NCBI RefSeq assembly: GCF_023684385.1
Contig: NZ_JAGSOJ010000007.1
Location: 80,148 to 144,147, forward strand
DNA from: Oceanirhabdus seepicola
GTDB taxonomy: Bacteria > Bacillota > Clostridia > Clostridiales > Clostridiaceae
Direction: 5' to 3'
DNA: 64,000 nucleotides
How positions within the stretch are numbered: the first letter of the stretch is position 1; each line of letters begins with the position of its first letter. Positions 1 to 8,540 of the stretch are shown here, in pieces. A program made the translations under genes and the position numbers. A model generated the notes under the pieces. That model worked only from the letters and a program-made list of their open reading frames with translations. It did no database searches and was not told the DNA's origin.

Positions 1-37
1 AATTTGGACATTTTTTTATGTTATTAAATATTCATGG

Positions 38-1135
38 TTACACGTTAAATCTAAAGTTTACAACATCGCCATCTTGCATGATATACTCTTTACCTTCAAG
101 TCTGTAGCATCCTTTTTCTTTAGCTACAGCTTCAGAGCCACATTCAACTAATTGATCAAAGCTTACTATTTCAGCTCTGATGAATCCTCTTTCAATGTCT
201 GTGTGGATTTTACTAGCTGCTTTAGGGGCTTTAGTTCCTTTTATGATAGTCCATGCTCTAACTTCTTGAGGACCAGCTGTTAAGTAACTCATTAATCCTA
301 ATAGATCATATGAAGCATGTATTAATTTATCAAGTCCTGATTCTGTTAATCCATATTCGCTTAACATTTCAACTTTCTCTTCTTCTTCAAGTGTTGAAAG
401 TTCTTCTTCAAGCTTAGCGCATACTATAACAACTCCAGAGTTCTCAGAAGCTGCATGCTCCTTAACAATCTTAACTAAGTCATTCTCTAAGTTGCCAGCA
501 GCTAAATCTTCTTCAGATATGTTTGCTGCATAAAGAACTGGTTTTGAAGTTATAAGGAAAAGTGAATTAATGATTTCTTGTTCATCATCAGTAACTTCCA
601 TAGTTCTAACAGGTTTATTATTTTCTAAATGAAGTTTTGCTTTCTCCATTACAACCATTTCAGCTTTAGCAAGTTTATCCCCTGATTTTGCAAGTTTTGA
701 AGTCTTAGCCATTCTTCTTTCAAGAACCTCTAAATCAGAAAAAATTAACTCAAGGTTAATAGTCTCTATATCTCTAATTGGATCAACAGATCCTTCAACG
801 TGAACTACATTATCATCTGCAAAGCATCGTACAACATGTACAATAGATGCAACTTCTCTTATATGTGATAAGAATTTGTTCCCAAGACCTTCTCCTTGAG
901 AAGCACCTTTAACAAGTCCAGCAATATCATAAAATTCAATAGCAGTTGGAACTTTTTTCTTTGAGTTATAAATCTCTTTAAGAACATCTAGTCGTTTGTC
1001 AGGAACACTAACAACTCCTACGTTTGGTTCTATAGTACAGAATGGGTAGTTAGCTGATTCTGCTCCAGCTTTTGTAATAGCATTAAATAATGTACTCTTA
1101 CCTACGTTAGGTAAGCCAACTATTCCTAATTTCAT
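38..1135 (-). CDS. ychF: Redox-regulated ATPase YchF (Obg-like)
   Basis: Cytosolic P-loop ATPase of the TRAFAC class that binds the ribosome and is linked to stress responses in other bacteria. The P-loop GLPNVGKST lies at residues 7-15. The base-specificity motif reads NISE (NxxE) where GTPases have NKxD, the hallmark of YchF's preference for ATP. The C-terminal TGS-like region carries the family stretch around TAGPQEVRAW. At 365 residues it matches the family length. An in-frame ATG four codons upstream abuts the AAGGA sequence, so the ATG at 1135, about 12 nt downstream of it, is preferred. It stands alone on the minus strand behind a good sigma-A promoter. Confidence 0.97.
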   Translation of the reverse strand: MKLGIVGLPNVGKSTLFNAITKAGAESANYPFCTIEPNVGVVSVPDKRLDVLKEIYNSKKKVPTAIEFYDIAGLVKGASQGEGLGNKFLSHIREVASIVHVVRCFADDNVVHVEGSVDPIRDIETINLELIFSDLEVLERRMAKTSKLAKSGDKLAKAEMVVMEKAKLHLENNKPVRTMEVTDDEQEIINSLFLITSKPVLYAANISEEDLAAGNLENDLVKIVKEHAASENSGVVIVCAKLEEELSTLEEEEKVEMLSEYGLTESGLDKLIHASYDLLGLMSYLTAGPQEVRAWTIIKGTKAPKAASKIHTDIERGFIRAEIVSFDQLVECGSEAVAKEKGCYRLEGKEYIMQDGDVVNFRFNV

Positions 1136-1221
1136 ATATATTAACATTCCTTTCTTTCATTAGTTATTTACTTTCATACACCTTATTCGCTAAATTTGGT
1201 TATTTTTTTCTCATCCCTAAA

Positions 1222-1250
1222 ATTATACTCTACAAGTACCATTATTTCAA
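1222..1250 (-). promoter_or_regulatory. Sigma-A promoter for ychF
   Basis: On the minus strand TTGAAA (complement of 1245-1250) is followed after exactly 17 nt by a perfect TATAAT (complement of 1222-1227). It sits about 90 nt upstream of the ychF start codon and points at it. Confidence 0.75.
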
Positions 1251-1535
1251 GAAAGTATTATAGATATATTGATAAACTACTTCGTAGATTTATATATAAA
1301 GAAGAAAGAAGAGACAATAAAGAATAAATGTTGTTGATATTCCTCGTACTTCAGAATATCTAGAATTTAATTTAGAGTGGTTAAATATATAGAAAAATTA
1401 TAAGTAGAAAATATATAACCGGTCAAGGATTCGGAATGTATTTTGTAATAAATTTCAAATTGTTATTTTATTTTGTTTAAAGCTGGGATATTTGTCCATA
1501 ATTAGAATATGAAAATGAATATTGAGGTGAAGAAT
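1251..1535. other. Gene-poor spacer upstream of the DUF1186 gene
   Basis: No convincing gene, RNA or terminator. One short open stretch near 1329-1391 could be read as protein but has no start codon or ribosome-binding site. The AGAATAAA-rich sequence near 1305-1328 resembles the sequence just after the next gene (2281-2325). Confidence 0.4.
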
Positions 1536-2282
1536 GTGTTGAATTTGATTAAAAGTATTGAATATTGGAATGGAACAGTTCCGAAGAAAAATATTATGGA
1601 AATAATTGATAGAAAGGAAGAGGCTGCTCCGCACCTTATTAGTATATTAAAAAAAGTTTTAGAAAAGCCTGAGAAATTTCGAAAAGATAGTGACTATGTT
1701 GGACATAAGATTGCAATATATTTATTGGCACAGTTTAAATGTAAAGAAGCTTTTGAATATATTATTAAATTTTATTCTTTAGAAGAAAATCTTGCTTTTG
1801 ACTTATTGGGATATAATCTTACTTATGATGAAAGTAGAGTTTTAGCATCTACTTATAATGGAGAACTATCGCTATTAACTAATATTATTGAGAATAAGGA
1901 TGTATATGAAGTACACAGAAATGCTTGTGTTGATGCTTTGAAGATATTAGCACTACAGGCAGTTGTGGATAGAAAAAAAGTTATGGACTATTATAAAAAA
2001 TTAATGAGAAAATCTATAAGCAAAAGCCAAAGTGAAGTAGAATGTGCGGTTTTTAATAGTCTTGAGCTGTATCCAGAAGAATTAATGGGTGAAATAGAAA
2101 GACTATATTTTGAGAAGAAAATTGATGAGAATATATTATTTAAGTGCAGTTTTAAGCAGACACTTGAAATGAAAAAAGAGGATGTTCTTGAATGCTATAG
2201 TGCACAAACATCTAATTCATTTATTGAGGATATATTAAATGAACTGATATTCTGGCAGGAGATAGCTGGAGAGATTTATTAA
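1536..2282 (+). CDS. DUF1186 domain protein (HEAT-like helical repeat)
   Basis: The sequence matches the uncharacterised DUF1186 family: EEAAPHLI, then YVGHKIAIYLLAQF, then a region with DLLGYNLTYDESRVLAS. The protein is all-helical and HEAT-like, with no catalytic motif I can see. Many family members end in a zinc-binding SEC-C motif; this one stops without it. Function is unknown. Start choice: an ATG at 1509 has no ribosome-binding site, but GAGGTGA at 1524-1530 lies 5 nt before GTG 1536 and 8 nt before TTG 1539, so one of these is the likely start. It is a single-gene unit ending in a strong hairpin terminator at 2333. Confidence 0.7.
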   Translation: MLNLIKSIEYWNGTVPKKNIMEIIDRKEEAAPHLISILKKVLEKPEKFRKDSDYVGHKIAIYLLAQFKCKEAFEYIIKFYSLEENLAFDLLGYNLTYDESRVLASTYNGELSLLTNIIENKDVYEVHRNACVDALKILALQAVVDRKKVMDYYKKLMRKSISKSQSEVECAVFNSLELYPEELMGEIERLYFEKKIDENILFKCSFKQTLEMKKEDVLECYSAQTSNSFIEDILNELIFWQEIAGEIY

Positions 2283-2430
2283 AGAATAAAGAATGATTAA
2301 CAAAGAATAAAGAACAGAGAATAAATATGCAGGGTTCTGACTGAAGTCAGAACCTTTTTCTTGTATTGGTAATGAAAATAATAAGGGTTAACTGTTTCAT
2401 TTTGATGAAACAAGGGAAATCGCTCCACTC
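2281..2430. repeat. Palindrome-rich intergenic element, family D (left half)
   Basis: After the DUF1186 stop comes AGAATAAAGAA-type simple sequence, a hairpin built on GGTTCTGACT and its complement, then GGGTTAACTGTTTCATT with a second palindrome TTTCATTTTGATGAAA. The same order of modules (same hairpin, then GGGTTACTCATTTTAT with its own palindrome) recurs at 20107-20190, so this is a degenerate copy of the same element. No right-hand inverted end is evident. Confidence 0.5.
2333..2361 (+). terminator. Intrinsic terminator after the DUF1186 gene
   Basis: A perfect 10-bp inverted repeat, GGTTCTGACT (2333-2342) and AGTCAGAACC (2345-2354), is followed by TTTTTCTT. The stem is part of the family D element. 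Confidence 0.75.
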
Positions 2431-2680
2431 TAGAAAAATACATAAATAAAAATGGGAATTTAAACCACTAGCTAAAATAGTGGATAAAACGCTCCACTTT
2501 TATGAAAAAAAGTCGGAAAATTGGAATTATTTTATGTATATGATTAAAAACTATACGGGTAAGTTGGCTATTGGTAAGGGTTTAGATATGTTTAAAGATA
2601 TTTTCATTAAAATTAAAAAAAAAAAAAGAAATTTATAAAATTAAAAGGGTTTTTCTCATTTTTATAGAATATAAAACAGT
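2431..2680. other. Spacer upstream of mraZ
   Basis: No gene seen. It contains a short inverted repeat, CCACTAGCTAAAATAGTGG (about 2465-2483), and an A13 homopolymer near 2616-2628. The mraZ promoter must lie here, but several weak candidates compete and I cannot choose one. Confidence 0.4.
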
Positions 2681-2713
2681 AAGTGGATGAAAGTGGTGCA
2701 AAGTGGAGAAAAA
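2681..2713 (+). promoter_or_regulatory. MraZ operator: tandem AAGTGG boxes at 10-bp spacing
   Basis: Three direct repeats AAGTGGATGA, AAGTGGTGCA and AAGTGGAGAA start at 2681, 2691 and 2701, with a weaker AAAGGG at 2711. The exact 10-bp period places each GTGG on the same helix face. MraZ is known to bind tandem GTG-containing boxes of this spacing upstream of its own gene and to autoregulate the division cluster. The array ends about 20 nt before the mraZ start. Confidence 0.8.
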
Positions 2714-2733
2714 GGGTTACGTGGGGTGCTGTT

Positions 2734-3162
2734 ATGTTTATTGGGGAATACAAACATGCAATCGATAGTAAAAATAGAATGATAGTACCATCTAAATTCA
2801 GAGAGGGATTGGACAGTTCTTTTGTGTTGACAAAGGGGCTGGATGGATGCTTATATGCGTACCCTATGAACGAATGGAAGGAGTTAGAAAAAAAATTAAG
2901 AGCCCTTCCGCTAACTAGCAAAGATGCTAGAGCCTTCGTGAGATTCTTTTTTTCCGGCGCCAATGAGATTAATATTGATAAACAAGGTAGAGCATTAATA
3001 CCACAAACATTAAAAGAATATGCAGCAATAGAAAAGGAAATAGTAAGTATAGGTGTAGCTTCTAGAATTGAAATATGGAGTAATGAAAAATGGGAAAGCT
3101 ACAATGAGTCAGACATTGATTTTGAGGCAATAGCTGAAAAGATGAGTGAACTAGGTATTTAA
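2734..3162 (+). CDS. mraZ: Transcriptional regulator MraZ
   Basis: 142-residue AbrB-like DNA-binding protein made of two swapped-hairpin repeats, the first starting MFIGEYKHAIDSKNR and the second near NEINIDKQGRALIP. It forms ring oligomers that bind repeats upstream of its own gene and control the division and cell-wall cluster it heads. The ATG at 2734 follows GGGGTG at good spacing. A reading frame open from 2683 is simply translation through the operator boxes and is not used. rsmH follows 44 nt later. Confidence 0.96.
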   Translation: MFIGEYKHAIDSKNRMIVPSKFREGLDSSFVLTKGLDGCLYAYPMNEWKELEKKLRALPLTSKDARAFVRFFFSGANEINIDKQGRALIPQTLKEYAAIEKEIVSIGVASRIEIWSNEKWESYNESDIDFEAIAEKMSELGI

Positions 3163-3206
3163 AGTGAATATATAAAACTAAAGAAAGAAACATAGAGGAG
3201 ATTATT

Positions 3207-4139
3207 ATGGAATTTAAGCACACATCAGTATTATTAGAAGAGTGTATTGAGGCACTTGATATTAAAGAAAATGGAATATATGTTGATTGTACTATGGGTG
3301 GAGCAGGACATTCAAAAGAAATTATAAAGCTGTTAAGTAAAGAAGGAAAACTTATTGGTATAGATCAAGATATGGATGCAATTAAAACTGCCACTGAAAG
3401 ATTAAGTGAATTTGATAATAAAATTATTGTACACGATAATTTTTATAATATTGATTACATACTTGAAAAAATTGAAATTCCCAAAATTGATGGGGTACTT
3501 ATGGATTTAGGAGTTTCATCATATCAGCTTGATACTTCAGAAAGAGGATTTAGCTACATGAGAGAGGCTAAATTAGATATGAGAATGGACAGAGAGTGTG
3601 AATTAAGTGCTTATGAAGTAGTAAACGAATATTCAGAGGAAGAATTGACAAAAATCTTCTATGAGTATGGAGAAGAGCGATTTGCAAAAAGAATTGCTAG
3701 AAGAATAGGTGAAAAGCGAAGTGAAAAGCCTATTGAGACTACAATGGAATTAGTAGAAATTGTTGAAGCTGCGATACCAGACAGAACTAAAGTTAAGGGG
3801 TCTCATCCGGCAAAAAGAACTTTTCAAGCTATTAGAATAGAGGTAAACAGTGAATTAAGAATATTAAACAAAGCTATTGAAGATTCAGTAGCTAGATTAA
3901 ATAAAGGTGGAAGGTTAGCAATAATCACATTCCATTCATTGGAAGATAGAATTGTAAAACACAAATTTAAAGAACTTGCTACAGGATGCACATGTCCTCG
4001 TGATTTTCCAATCTGTGTTTGTGGAAATGAACCAAAGGTGAAATTAGTTACTAGAAAACCAATTTTAGCAACAGAACTTGAATTAGAACATAATACAAGA
4101 AGTAGAAGTGCAAAACTTAGAGTTGTTGAGAAAGTATAA
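3207..4139 (+). CDS. rsmH: 16S rRNA (cytosine-1402-N4)-methyltransferase RsmH
   Basis: 310-residue SAM-dependent methyltransferase that modifies C1402 in the decoding centre of 16S rRNA. The SAM loop DCTMGGAGHS lies at residues 27-36, the family signature DLGVSSYQLD at about 100, and the C-terminal part ends with NTRSRSAKLRV. Usual length. It sits in its conserved place after mraZ, with an AGAGGAG ribosome-binding site, so the operon couples ribosome modification to division-gene expression. Confidence 0.97.
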   Translation: MEFKHTSVLLEECIEALDIKENGIYVDCTMGGAGHSKEIIKLLSKEGKLIGIDQDMDAIKTATERLSEFDNKIIVHDNFYNIDYILEKIEIPKIDGVLMDLGVSSYQLDTSERGFSYMREAKLDMRMDRECELSAYEVVNEYSEEELTKIFYEYGEERFAKRIARRIGEKRSEKPIETTMELVEIVEAAIPDRTKVKGSHPAKRTFQAIRIEVNSELRILNKAIEDSVARLNKGGRLAIITFHSLEDRIVKHKFKELATGCTCPRDFPICVCGNEPKVKLVTRKPILATELELEHNTRSRSAKLRVVEKV

Positions 4140-4182
4140 ATTGTAATCTAAACAGTTCTAAAAAATCAGGAAGGTGAATAAA

Positions 4183-4680
4183 GTGATAGTAGTTGATAAG
4201 AAAAATATTGTAATGGGGAGTAATGCATTAGAAAATTCAGCTTTACCTGAAGTTGCGCCTAAAACCCAGAAAAAGAAAAATAAAAAAATAAAAAAACATG
4301 TATACGTACAAGAACATAAGGCTTATAAGAGAAGAAGAAATGTGATGACATTTGGATGTATTAGTTTATTCTTTGTTTTAGGTATGATTACTGTTGGAAG
4401 ATATAATTTGATATTTGAGCAGCAAAAGAAAATTGAAGTGCTTAAATCTGAATTTAAAAGTTATCAATTTAAAAATGATCATTTGAAATTAAATCTGGCA
4501 AAAGGGTTTTCACTAAAAGAACTTGAAGATTATTCAATAGAGAATCTTCAAATGAAAGAAGTTGGTAAGGAAGATTGCTCATATGCTGATTTATCAAAAG
4601 ATTATTTCGCAGATCCAGCTGAAAAATATACTTCTTCTCAAAAAGGAATTTTTGAGAAATTGGTAGAGTTGCTTTTTTAA
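4183..4680 (+). CDS. ftsL: FtsL-like septum protein
   Basis: About 165 residues: a basic, lysine-rich cytosolic N terminus, one membrane segment (FGCISLFFVLGMITVG, near residue 60), then a coiled-coil-like extracytoplasmic part (EQQKKIEVLKSEFKSY). This architecture and the position between rsmH and a PBP2-type gene identify FtsL, the small divisome protein that pairs with DivIC/FtsB and the FtsW-PBP complex. FtsL proteins diverge quickly, so the call rests on topology and context. AAGGTGA at 4171-4177 favours GTG 4183 over the in-frame GTG at 4174, which lies inside that ribosome-binding site. Confidence 0.8.
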   Translation: MIVVDKKNIVMGSNALENSALPEVAPKTQKKKNKKIKKHVYVQEHKAYKRRRNVMTFGCISLFFVLGMITVGRYNLIFEQQKKIEVLKSEFKSYQFKNDHLKLNLAKGFSLKELEDYSIENLQMKEVGKEDCSYADLSKDYFADPAEKYTSSQKGIFEKLVELLF

Positions 4681-4701
4681 TACTTCTCTAGTGGAGGTTT
4701 T

Positions 4702-6888
4702 ATGAAAGAATTTAGAGATCATGCTCAACGGAAAAAGAGAATGTTTTATGTCCTTAGTGGAGTGATGATTTTATTATCAATCCTCACTGTTAGACTTCTA
4801 TATGTAATGACATATAAAAGTAATGAGTTTAAAGAACTTGCTTATAATCAATGGACCAGTGGAGTCAAGGTTGAACCTAAAAGAGGTACAATATATGATA
4901 GAAATGGGAAAGAATTGGTAGTGAGTGAAAACGTACATAAAGTTAATCTAGATCTTTCTATATTAAGAAAAGAACTTAAGGGGAAAAACATATCTGAAGA
5001 AGCACTTGCAAAAGATTTAGCTGAAATACTGAATATAAACTATAATAAAGTGCTTGATGAAATGACTAAAACCCTTCCAAATGGGAAACCACGAGGAAGT
5101 GCCATTTTAAAAAGAAGAATCGATGAAAAAGAGCAAAAGGAACTTAGAAAATATATTGAAAAATACGAATATGCAGGAATACTAATATCTCCTGATACAA
5201 AAAGATACTATGAGAATGGTAACTTTTTATCACATGTACTTGGACATACGCGAAGTGATGGTGTGGGACTAACGGGAGTTGAGTTAAGTTATGATAAATA
5301 TCTTGCTGGAGTTCCAGGTAGAAAAATAGAAGAGATTGATAATGAGAGAAGTGAAAATAAGCCATATACCATAAGTAAATTTACAGATTCTATTGATGGT
5401 AAAGGGCTTGTTCTTACAATCGATAAAAATATTCAAGAGTTTGCTGAAAAAGCAGCAAATGAAGCTATGATTGATAACGATGCAAAGGCAGTTTCAATAC
5501 TAGTAACTGATCCGAAGACAGGTGAGATTCTTGCACTTGTAAATAAACCTGATTATGATTTAAATGATCCGTGGATAAGTGACGACTTTAATGAAAATCA
5601 AAAATCGTGGAGAAATAGAGCTGTAAATGATACATTTGAACCGGGTTCAATCTTCAAGATTATAACAGCAACTGCAGCATTAGCTGAAGGCTTAGTAGAT
5701 GATAATGATAAATTTTCTTGTTCTGGTAGTATGCAGGTAGCAAATAGAGTGGTTCATTGTCATAAAAGAACTGGTCATGGAGAACAGACTTTTTCAGAAA
5801 TAATACAGAATTCATGTAACATGGGATTCATTGTTCTTGGAAAACGATTAGGTGCAGAAAAGTTAACTAAATACATTAAATTATTTGGATTAGGTGAAAA
5901 AACTGGTGTTGATCTTAGTGGAGAAGCAAAAGGTATAATTAAGAAAGCTAAAGATATTACAGAAATTGACTTGGCTACAATTTCCTTTGGACAAACTAAT
6001 ACTTTATCTATGATACAGTATATTCAAGCATTAAATGTTCTAGCTAATGGAGGGAAATTAGTAACACCACATGTAATGAGAGCTATTATTCATAAAGATG
6101 GAGACGGAAATGTAATTGTGGATAAAACTTTTAAGAGTAAAGTTGAGCAGAGCATTGATAAAGAAATAGCTGATAAAATGAGAGTCTATCTCGAAAAGGT
6201 TGTTGAGATAGGGGGAGGGAAAAAGGCATATATACCTGGGTATAGAATAGGTGGAAAGACTGGAACAGCTCAAAAGGTGGATTACCAAAAAGGCGGATAT
6301 GCTTCTGGAAAGTATGTAGCATCTTTTGGTGGAATGGCGCCTTGTGATGATCCTATTGTTTCAATTATGATATCTATTGATGAACCTAACCCAGCTTTAT
6401 ATTATGCAGGGCAGATAGCAGCGCCAGTTGCTAAGAATCTATTCTTTGATGTTTTAAACTATTATGGAATAGAGCCAGATGGAGACAAAGAAAATCTAGA
6501 AAAATTCTTAAAGAAAGATATTATACTTCCTGAGTTTAGAGGACTTGATATTCAAGATTGTAAAAAGTTAGCTAAAGATTTAAATATTAAGTTGAGGTAT
6601 GAAGGAGAAGGAAAGTATATTAACGATATGACACCAAAACCTGGATTCACCCTTAAGGAAGATGATGAAATTATATTGTATTTAGGTGATGAAATTCAAG
6701 GTGAAATGAAAGTGATTATACCAGATTTAGTTGGCATGGAAGGTGAACGAGCTAAGAAGCTTCTTGAAAAATTAGGATTGGAATATGTAGTTTCTGGAGA
6801 GGGTGTAGTAACAAGTACAACCCCTAAAGCTGGGATGATAATCAATAAAGGTACTAAGGTTATTTTGAACCTTGATCGTGATTATTAG
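4702..6888 (+). CDS. spoVD: PBP2-type transpeptidase with PASTA domains (SpoVD/PBP2B)
   Basis: 728-residue class B penicillin-binding protein that cross-links peptidoglycan. It has an N-terminal membrane anchor (about 13-36), a PBP dimer domain beginning at KRGTIYDRNG, and a transpeptidase with catalytic SIFK (316-319), SCN (371-373) and KTG (518-520). Two PASTA domains follow, at about 590-655 and 660-728. The C-terminal PASTA pair is typical of SpoVD and PBP2B. Many clostridia use one such gene here, so whether it serves vegetative division, spore cortex or both cannot be read from sequence. It works with the FtsW/SpoVE polymerase encoded downstream. Confidence 0.93.
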   Translation: MKEFRDHAQRKKRMFYVLSGVMILLSILTVRLLYVMTYKSNEFKELAYNQWTSGVKVEPKRGTIYDRNGKELVVSENVHKVNLDLSILRKELKGKNISEEALAKDLAEILNINYNKVLDEMTKTLPNGKPRGSAILKRRIDEKEQKELRKYIEKYEYAGILISPDTKRYYENGNFLSHVLGHTRSDGVGLTGVELSYDKYLAGVPGRKIEEIDNERSENKPYTISKFTDSIDGKGLVLTIDKNIQEFAEKAANEAMIDNDAKAVSILVTDPKTGEILALVNKPDYDLNDPWISDDFNENQKSWRNRAVNDTFEPGSIFKIITATAALAEGLVDDNDKFSCSGSMQVANRVVHCHKRTGHGEQTFSEIIQNSCNMGFIVLGKRLGAEKLTKYIKLFGLGEKTGVDLSGEAKGIIKKAKDITEIDLATISFGQTNTLSMIQYIQALNVLANGGKLVTPHVMRAIIHKDGDGNVIVDKTFKSKVEQSIDKEIADKMRVYLEKVVEIGGGKKAYIPGYRIGGKTGTAQKVDYQKGGYASGKYVASFGGMAPCDDPIVSIMISIDEPNPALYYAGQIAAPVAKNLFFDVLNYYGIEPDGDKENLEKFLKKDIILPEFRGLDIQDCKKLAKDLNIKLRYEGEGKYINDMTPKPGFTLKEDDEIILYLGDEIQGEMKVIIPDLVGMEGERAKKLLEKLGLEYVVSGEGVVTSTTPKAGMIINKGTKVILNLDRDY

Positions 6889-6930
6889 GAAGATAGATTA
6901 TAATTACACAATTGTGATATAATTAAAATA

Positions 6931-6957
6931 CCGGCAGAAAATTCTGCCGGGTTTTTA
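6931..6957 (+). terminator. Intrinsic terminator after spoVD
   Basis: CCGGCAGAA and TTCTGCCGG form a GC-rich stem directly followed by GTTTTT. It splits the cluster between spoVD and murF, so murF needs its own promoter or read-through. The T-run merges with the left end of the next repeat. Confidence 0.85.
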
Positions 6958-7034
6958 AGGCACATGAAAATAAATAATAAGTCGAAGATACACACCTTAG
7001 ACCTATGACTAGTTATTAATTTGAATATGCCTTA
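6956..7034. repeat. Palindromic mobile-like element, family B (short copy B0)
   Basis: A 79-bp imperfect inverted repeat. The left arm starts TAAGGCACATGAAAATAAAT and the right arm is the complement of TAAGGCATATTCAAATTAAT. Both arms continue into an AATAAC(T)AGTC-like motif, with about 20 bp between them. The same terminal motif bounds the larger elements at 46896-47156 and 58582-58744. Confidence 0.75.
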
Positions 7035-7056
7035 AGTAATTGAGAGGAGTATGGAA

Positions 7057-8424
7057 ATGAAACTTACATCTAGAGAATTAATTGATACACTTAATGGTGA
7101 GGTTATAACATACGGTGAAAAGGGATCCATACAAGGTGTTGAAACTGACACTAGAAGACTTGGTGAGAATTTCATCTTTTTTGCATTAAAGGGAGCAAGG
7201 GTAGATGGAAATGACATGGTAGATGAAGCTGTTAAAAATGGGGCTATCTTGTGTGTGGTTGACAAGTATAAAGAAGAATTTAAAAAATATGAAAAAAAGA
7301 TAACTATAGTTAAGGTAGAAAATACTAAAGAAGCATTATATAAGCTCGCTGAATATTATAGGAATAAGTTTGATATTAAGGTGATTGGTATTACAGGCTC
7401 AACTGGTAAGACATCAACAAAAGATATATTATCTGGTGCTTTGAGTGAAAAATTCAGTGTGTTCAAAACAATTGGTAATTTTAACAGTGATATTGGATTA
7501 CCACTTATGATATTTAAGTTTAAGGATGAACATGAAGTTGCAGTATTAGAGATGGGAATGAGTGGTTTTGGAGAGATTGAGCTTCTAGCAAAAATTGCAC
7601 GTCCTGATATTGCAATAATAACTAACATTGGAGAATCTCATCTGGAACAATTAAAGACTAGAGAAAATATACTTAAGGCGAAGATGGAGATTACAAAATA
7701 CTTTAATGAGAAGAATGTTTTAATAATAAATAATGACAATGATATGCTTAGGACCATAGATGAAGAGAGGTTTGAGATTATACCATGTTCGATTCAAGGA
7801 AATGGAAAATTAAACTCAGATATTCTTGATATAAATATTTCAGAGAGCTTCTTTAAGATTACTAATGGTGAATATAATGGAGAGACATTTAATTTGAAGA
7901 TGCCTGGTGAACATAACATTTCAAATGCACTTTTAAGTATTGCTGTATGTGAAATAGTAGGAATGACGTCAGAAGAGATTAACAGTGGACTAAAAAAAAT
8001 TGATAAAACATCAATGAGGTTGGATATTAAAAAACATGAAGAAGGCGGATATATAATTATTAATGATGCTTATAATGCAAGTCCAGACTCAATGAAAGCA
8101 GCCATTGATGTGATGAACACGATACAAGGGAAGAAGATTTGTGTATTAGGAACTATGAAAGAACTAGGAGAGAAGAGTAGTGAATTACATAGAGAAATTG
8201 GAGAATATGCTTTAGAACAAGGTGTGGAGAAATTGTTTGTTGTAGGAGAAGGTTCTCAGAACTATCTTTCGGGGTTTGCAGATAGAGAAGGATATGTTTT
8301 TAAAACTAAAGAAGACCTTATTCAAAAGTTAAAGGGGGAACTGACAGCAGAACATGTAGTATTAATCAAGGCATCTAGATCAATGAAGTTTGAAACTATT
8401 TATAATGAACTTATAATGAATTAG
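7057..8424 (+). CDS. murF: UDP-MurNAc-tripeptide:D-Ala-D-Ala ligase MurF
   Basis: ATP-dependent cytosolic ligase that adds D-Ala-D-Ala to the UDP-MurNAc tripeptide, the last step of the soluble precursor pathway. The Mur-ligase P-loop GITGSTGKTSTKD is at about 110-122. The central region contains NAYNASPDSMKAA and the C-terminal ligase domain ends in IKASRSMKFETI. 455 residues, normal length. AGAGGAG at 7043-7049 is 7 nt from ATG 7057 and only 1 nt from ATG 7051, so 7057 is chosen. A copy of its last 40 codons lies between the two mraY genes. murE and murD are not nearby. Confidence 0.96.
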   Translation: MKLTSRELIDTLNGEVITYGEKGSIQGVETDTRRLGENFIFFALKGARVDGNDMVDEAVKNGAILCVVDKYKEEFKKYEKKITIVKVENTKEALYKLAEYYRNKFDIKVIGITGSTGKTSTKDILSGALSEKFSVFKTIGNFNSDIGLPLMIFKFKDEHEVAVLEMGMSGFGEIELLAKIARPDIAIITNIGESHLEQLKTRENILKAKMEITKYFNEKNVLIINNDNDMLRTIDEERFEIIPCSIQGNGKLNSDILDINISESFFKITNGEYNGETFNLKMPGEHNISNALLSIAVCEIVGMTSEEINSGLKKIDKTSMRLDIKKHEEGGYIIINDAYNASPDSMKAAIDVMNTIQGKKICVLGTMKELGEKSSELHREIGEYALEQGVEKLFVVGEGSQNYLSGFADREGYVFKTKEDLIQKLKGELTAEHVVLIKASRSMKFETIYNELIMN

Positions 8425-8540
8425 GTGATATACTATAGGGATCGCTGAAAAATAAATTCCCCTATTGTTGTTTCAAAAGGGAAGTGATTTTTTAGCCGAC
8501 TCATAGCTGTCTAAATAAGTGAACGAGAGAGGTTGAAAAT

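Noticed and set aside
1329..1391. Short in-frame stretch (VDIPRTSEYLEFN) upstream of the DUF1186 gene
   Set aside because: Looks protein-like but has no start codon or ribosome-binding site and only about 20 codons; could be a tiny gene remnant, not supportable.
2613..2963. Minus-strand open frame of 116 codons over mraZ
   Set aside because: Antisense to mraZ, ends in a poly-Phe run from the A13 tract, no ribosome-binding site.
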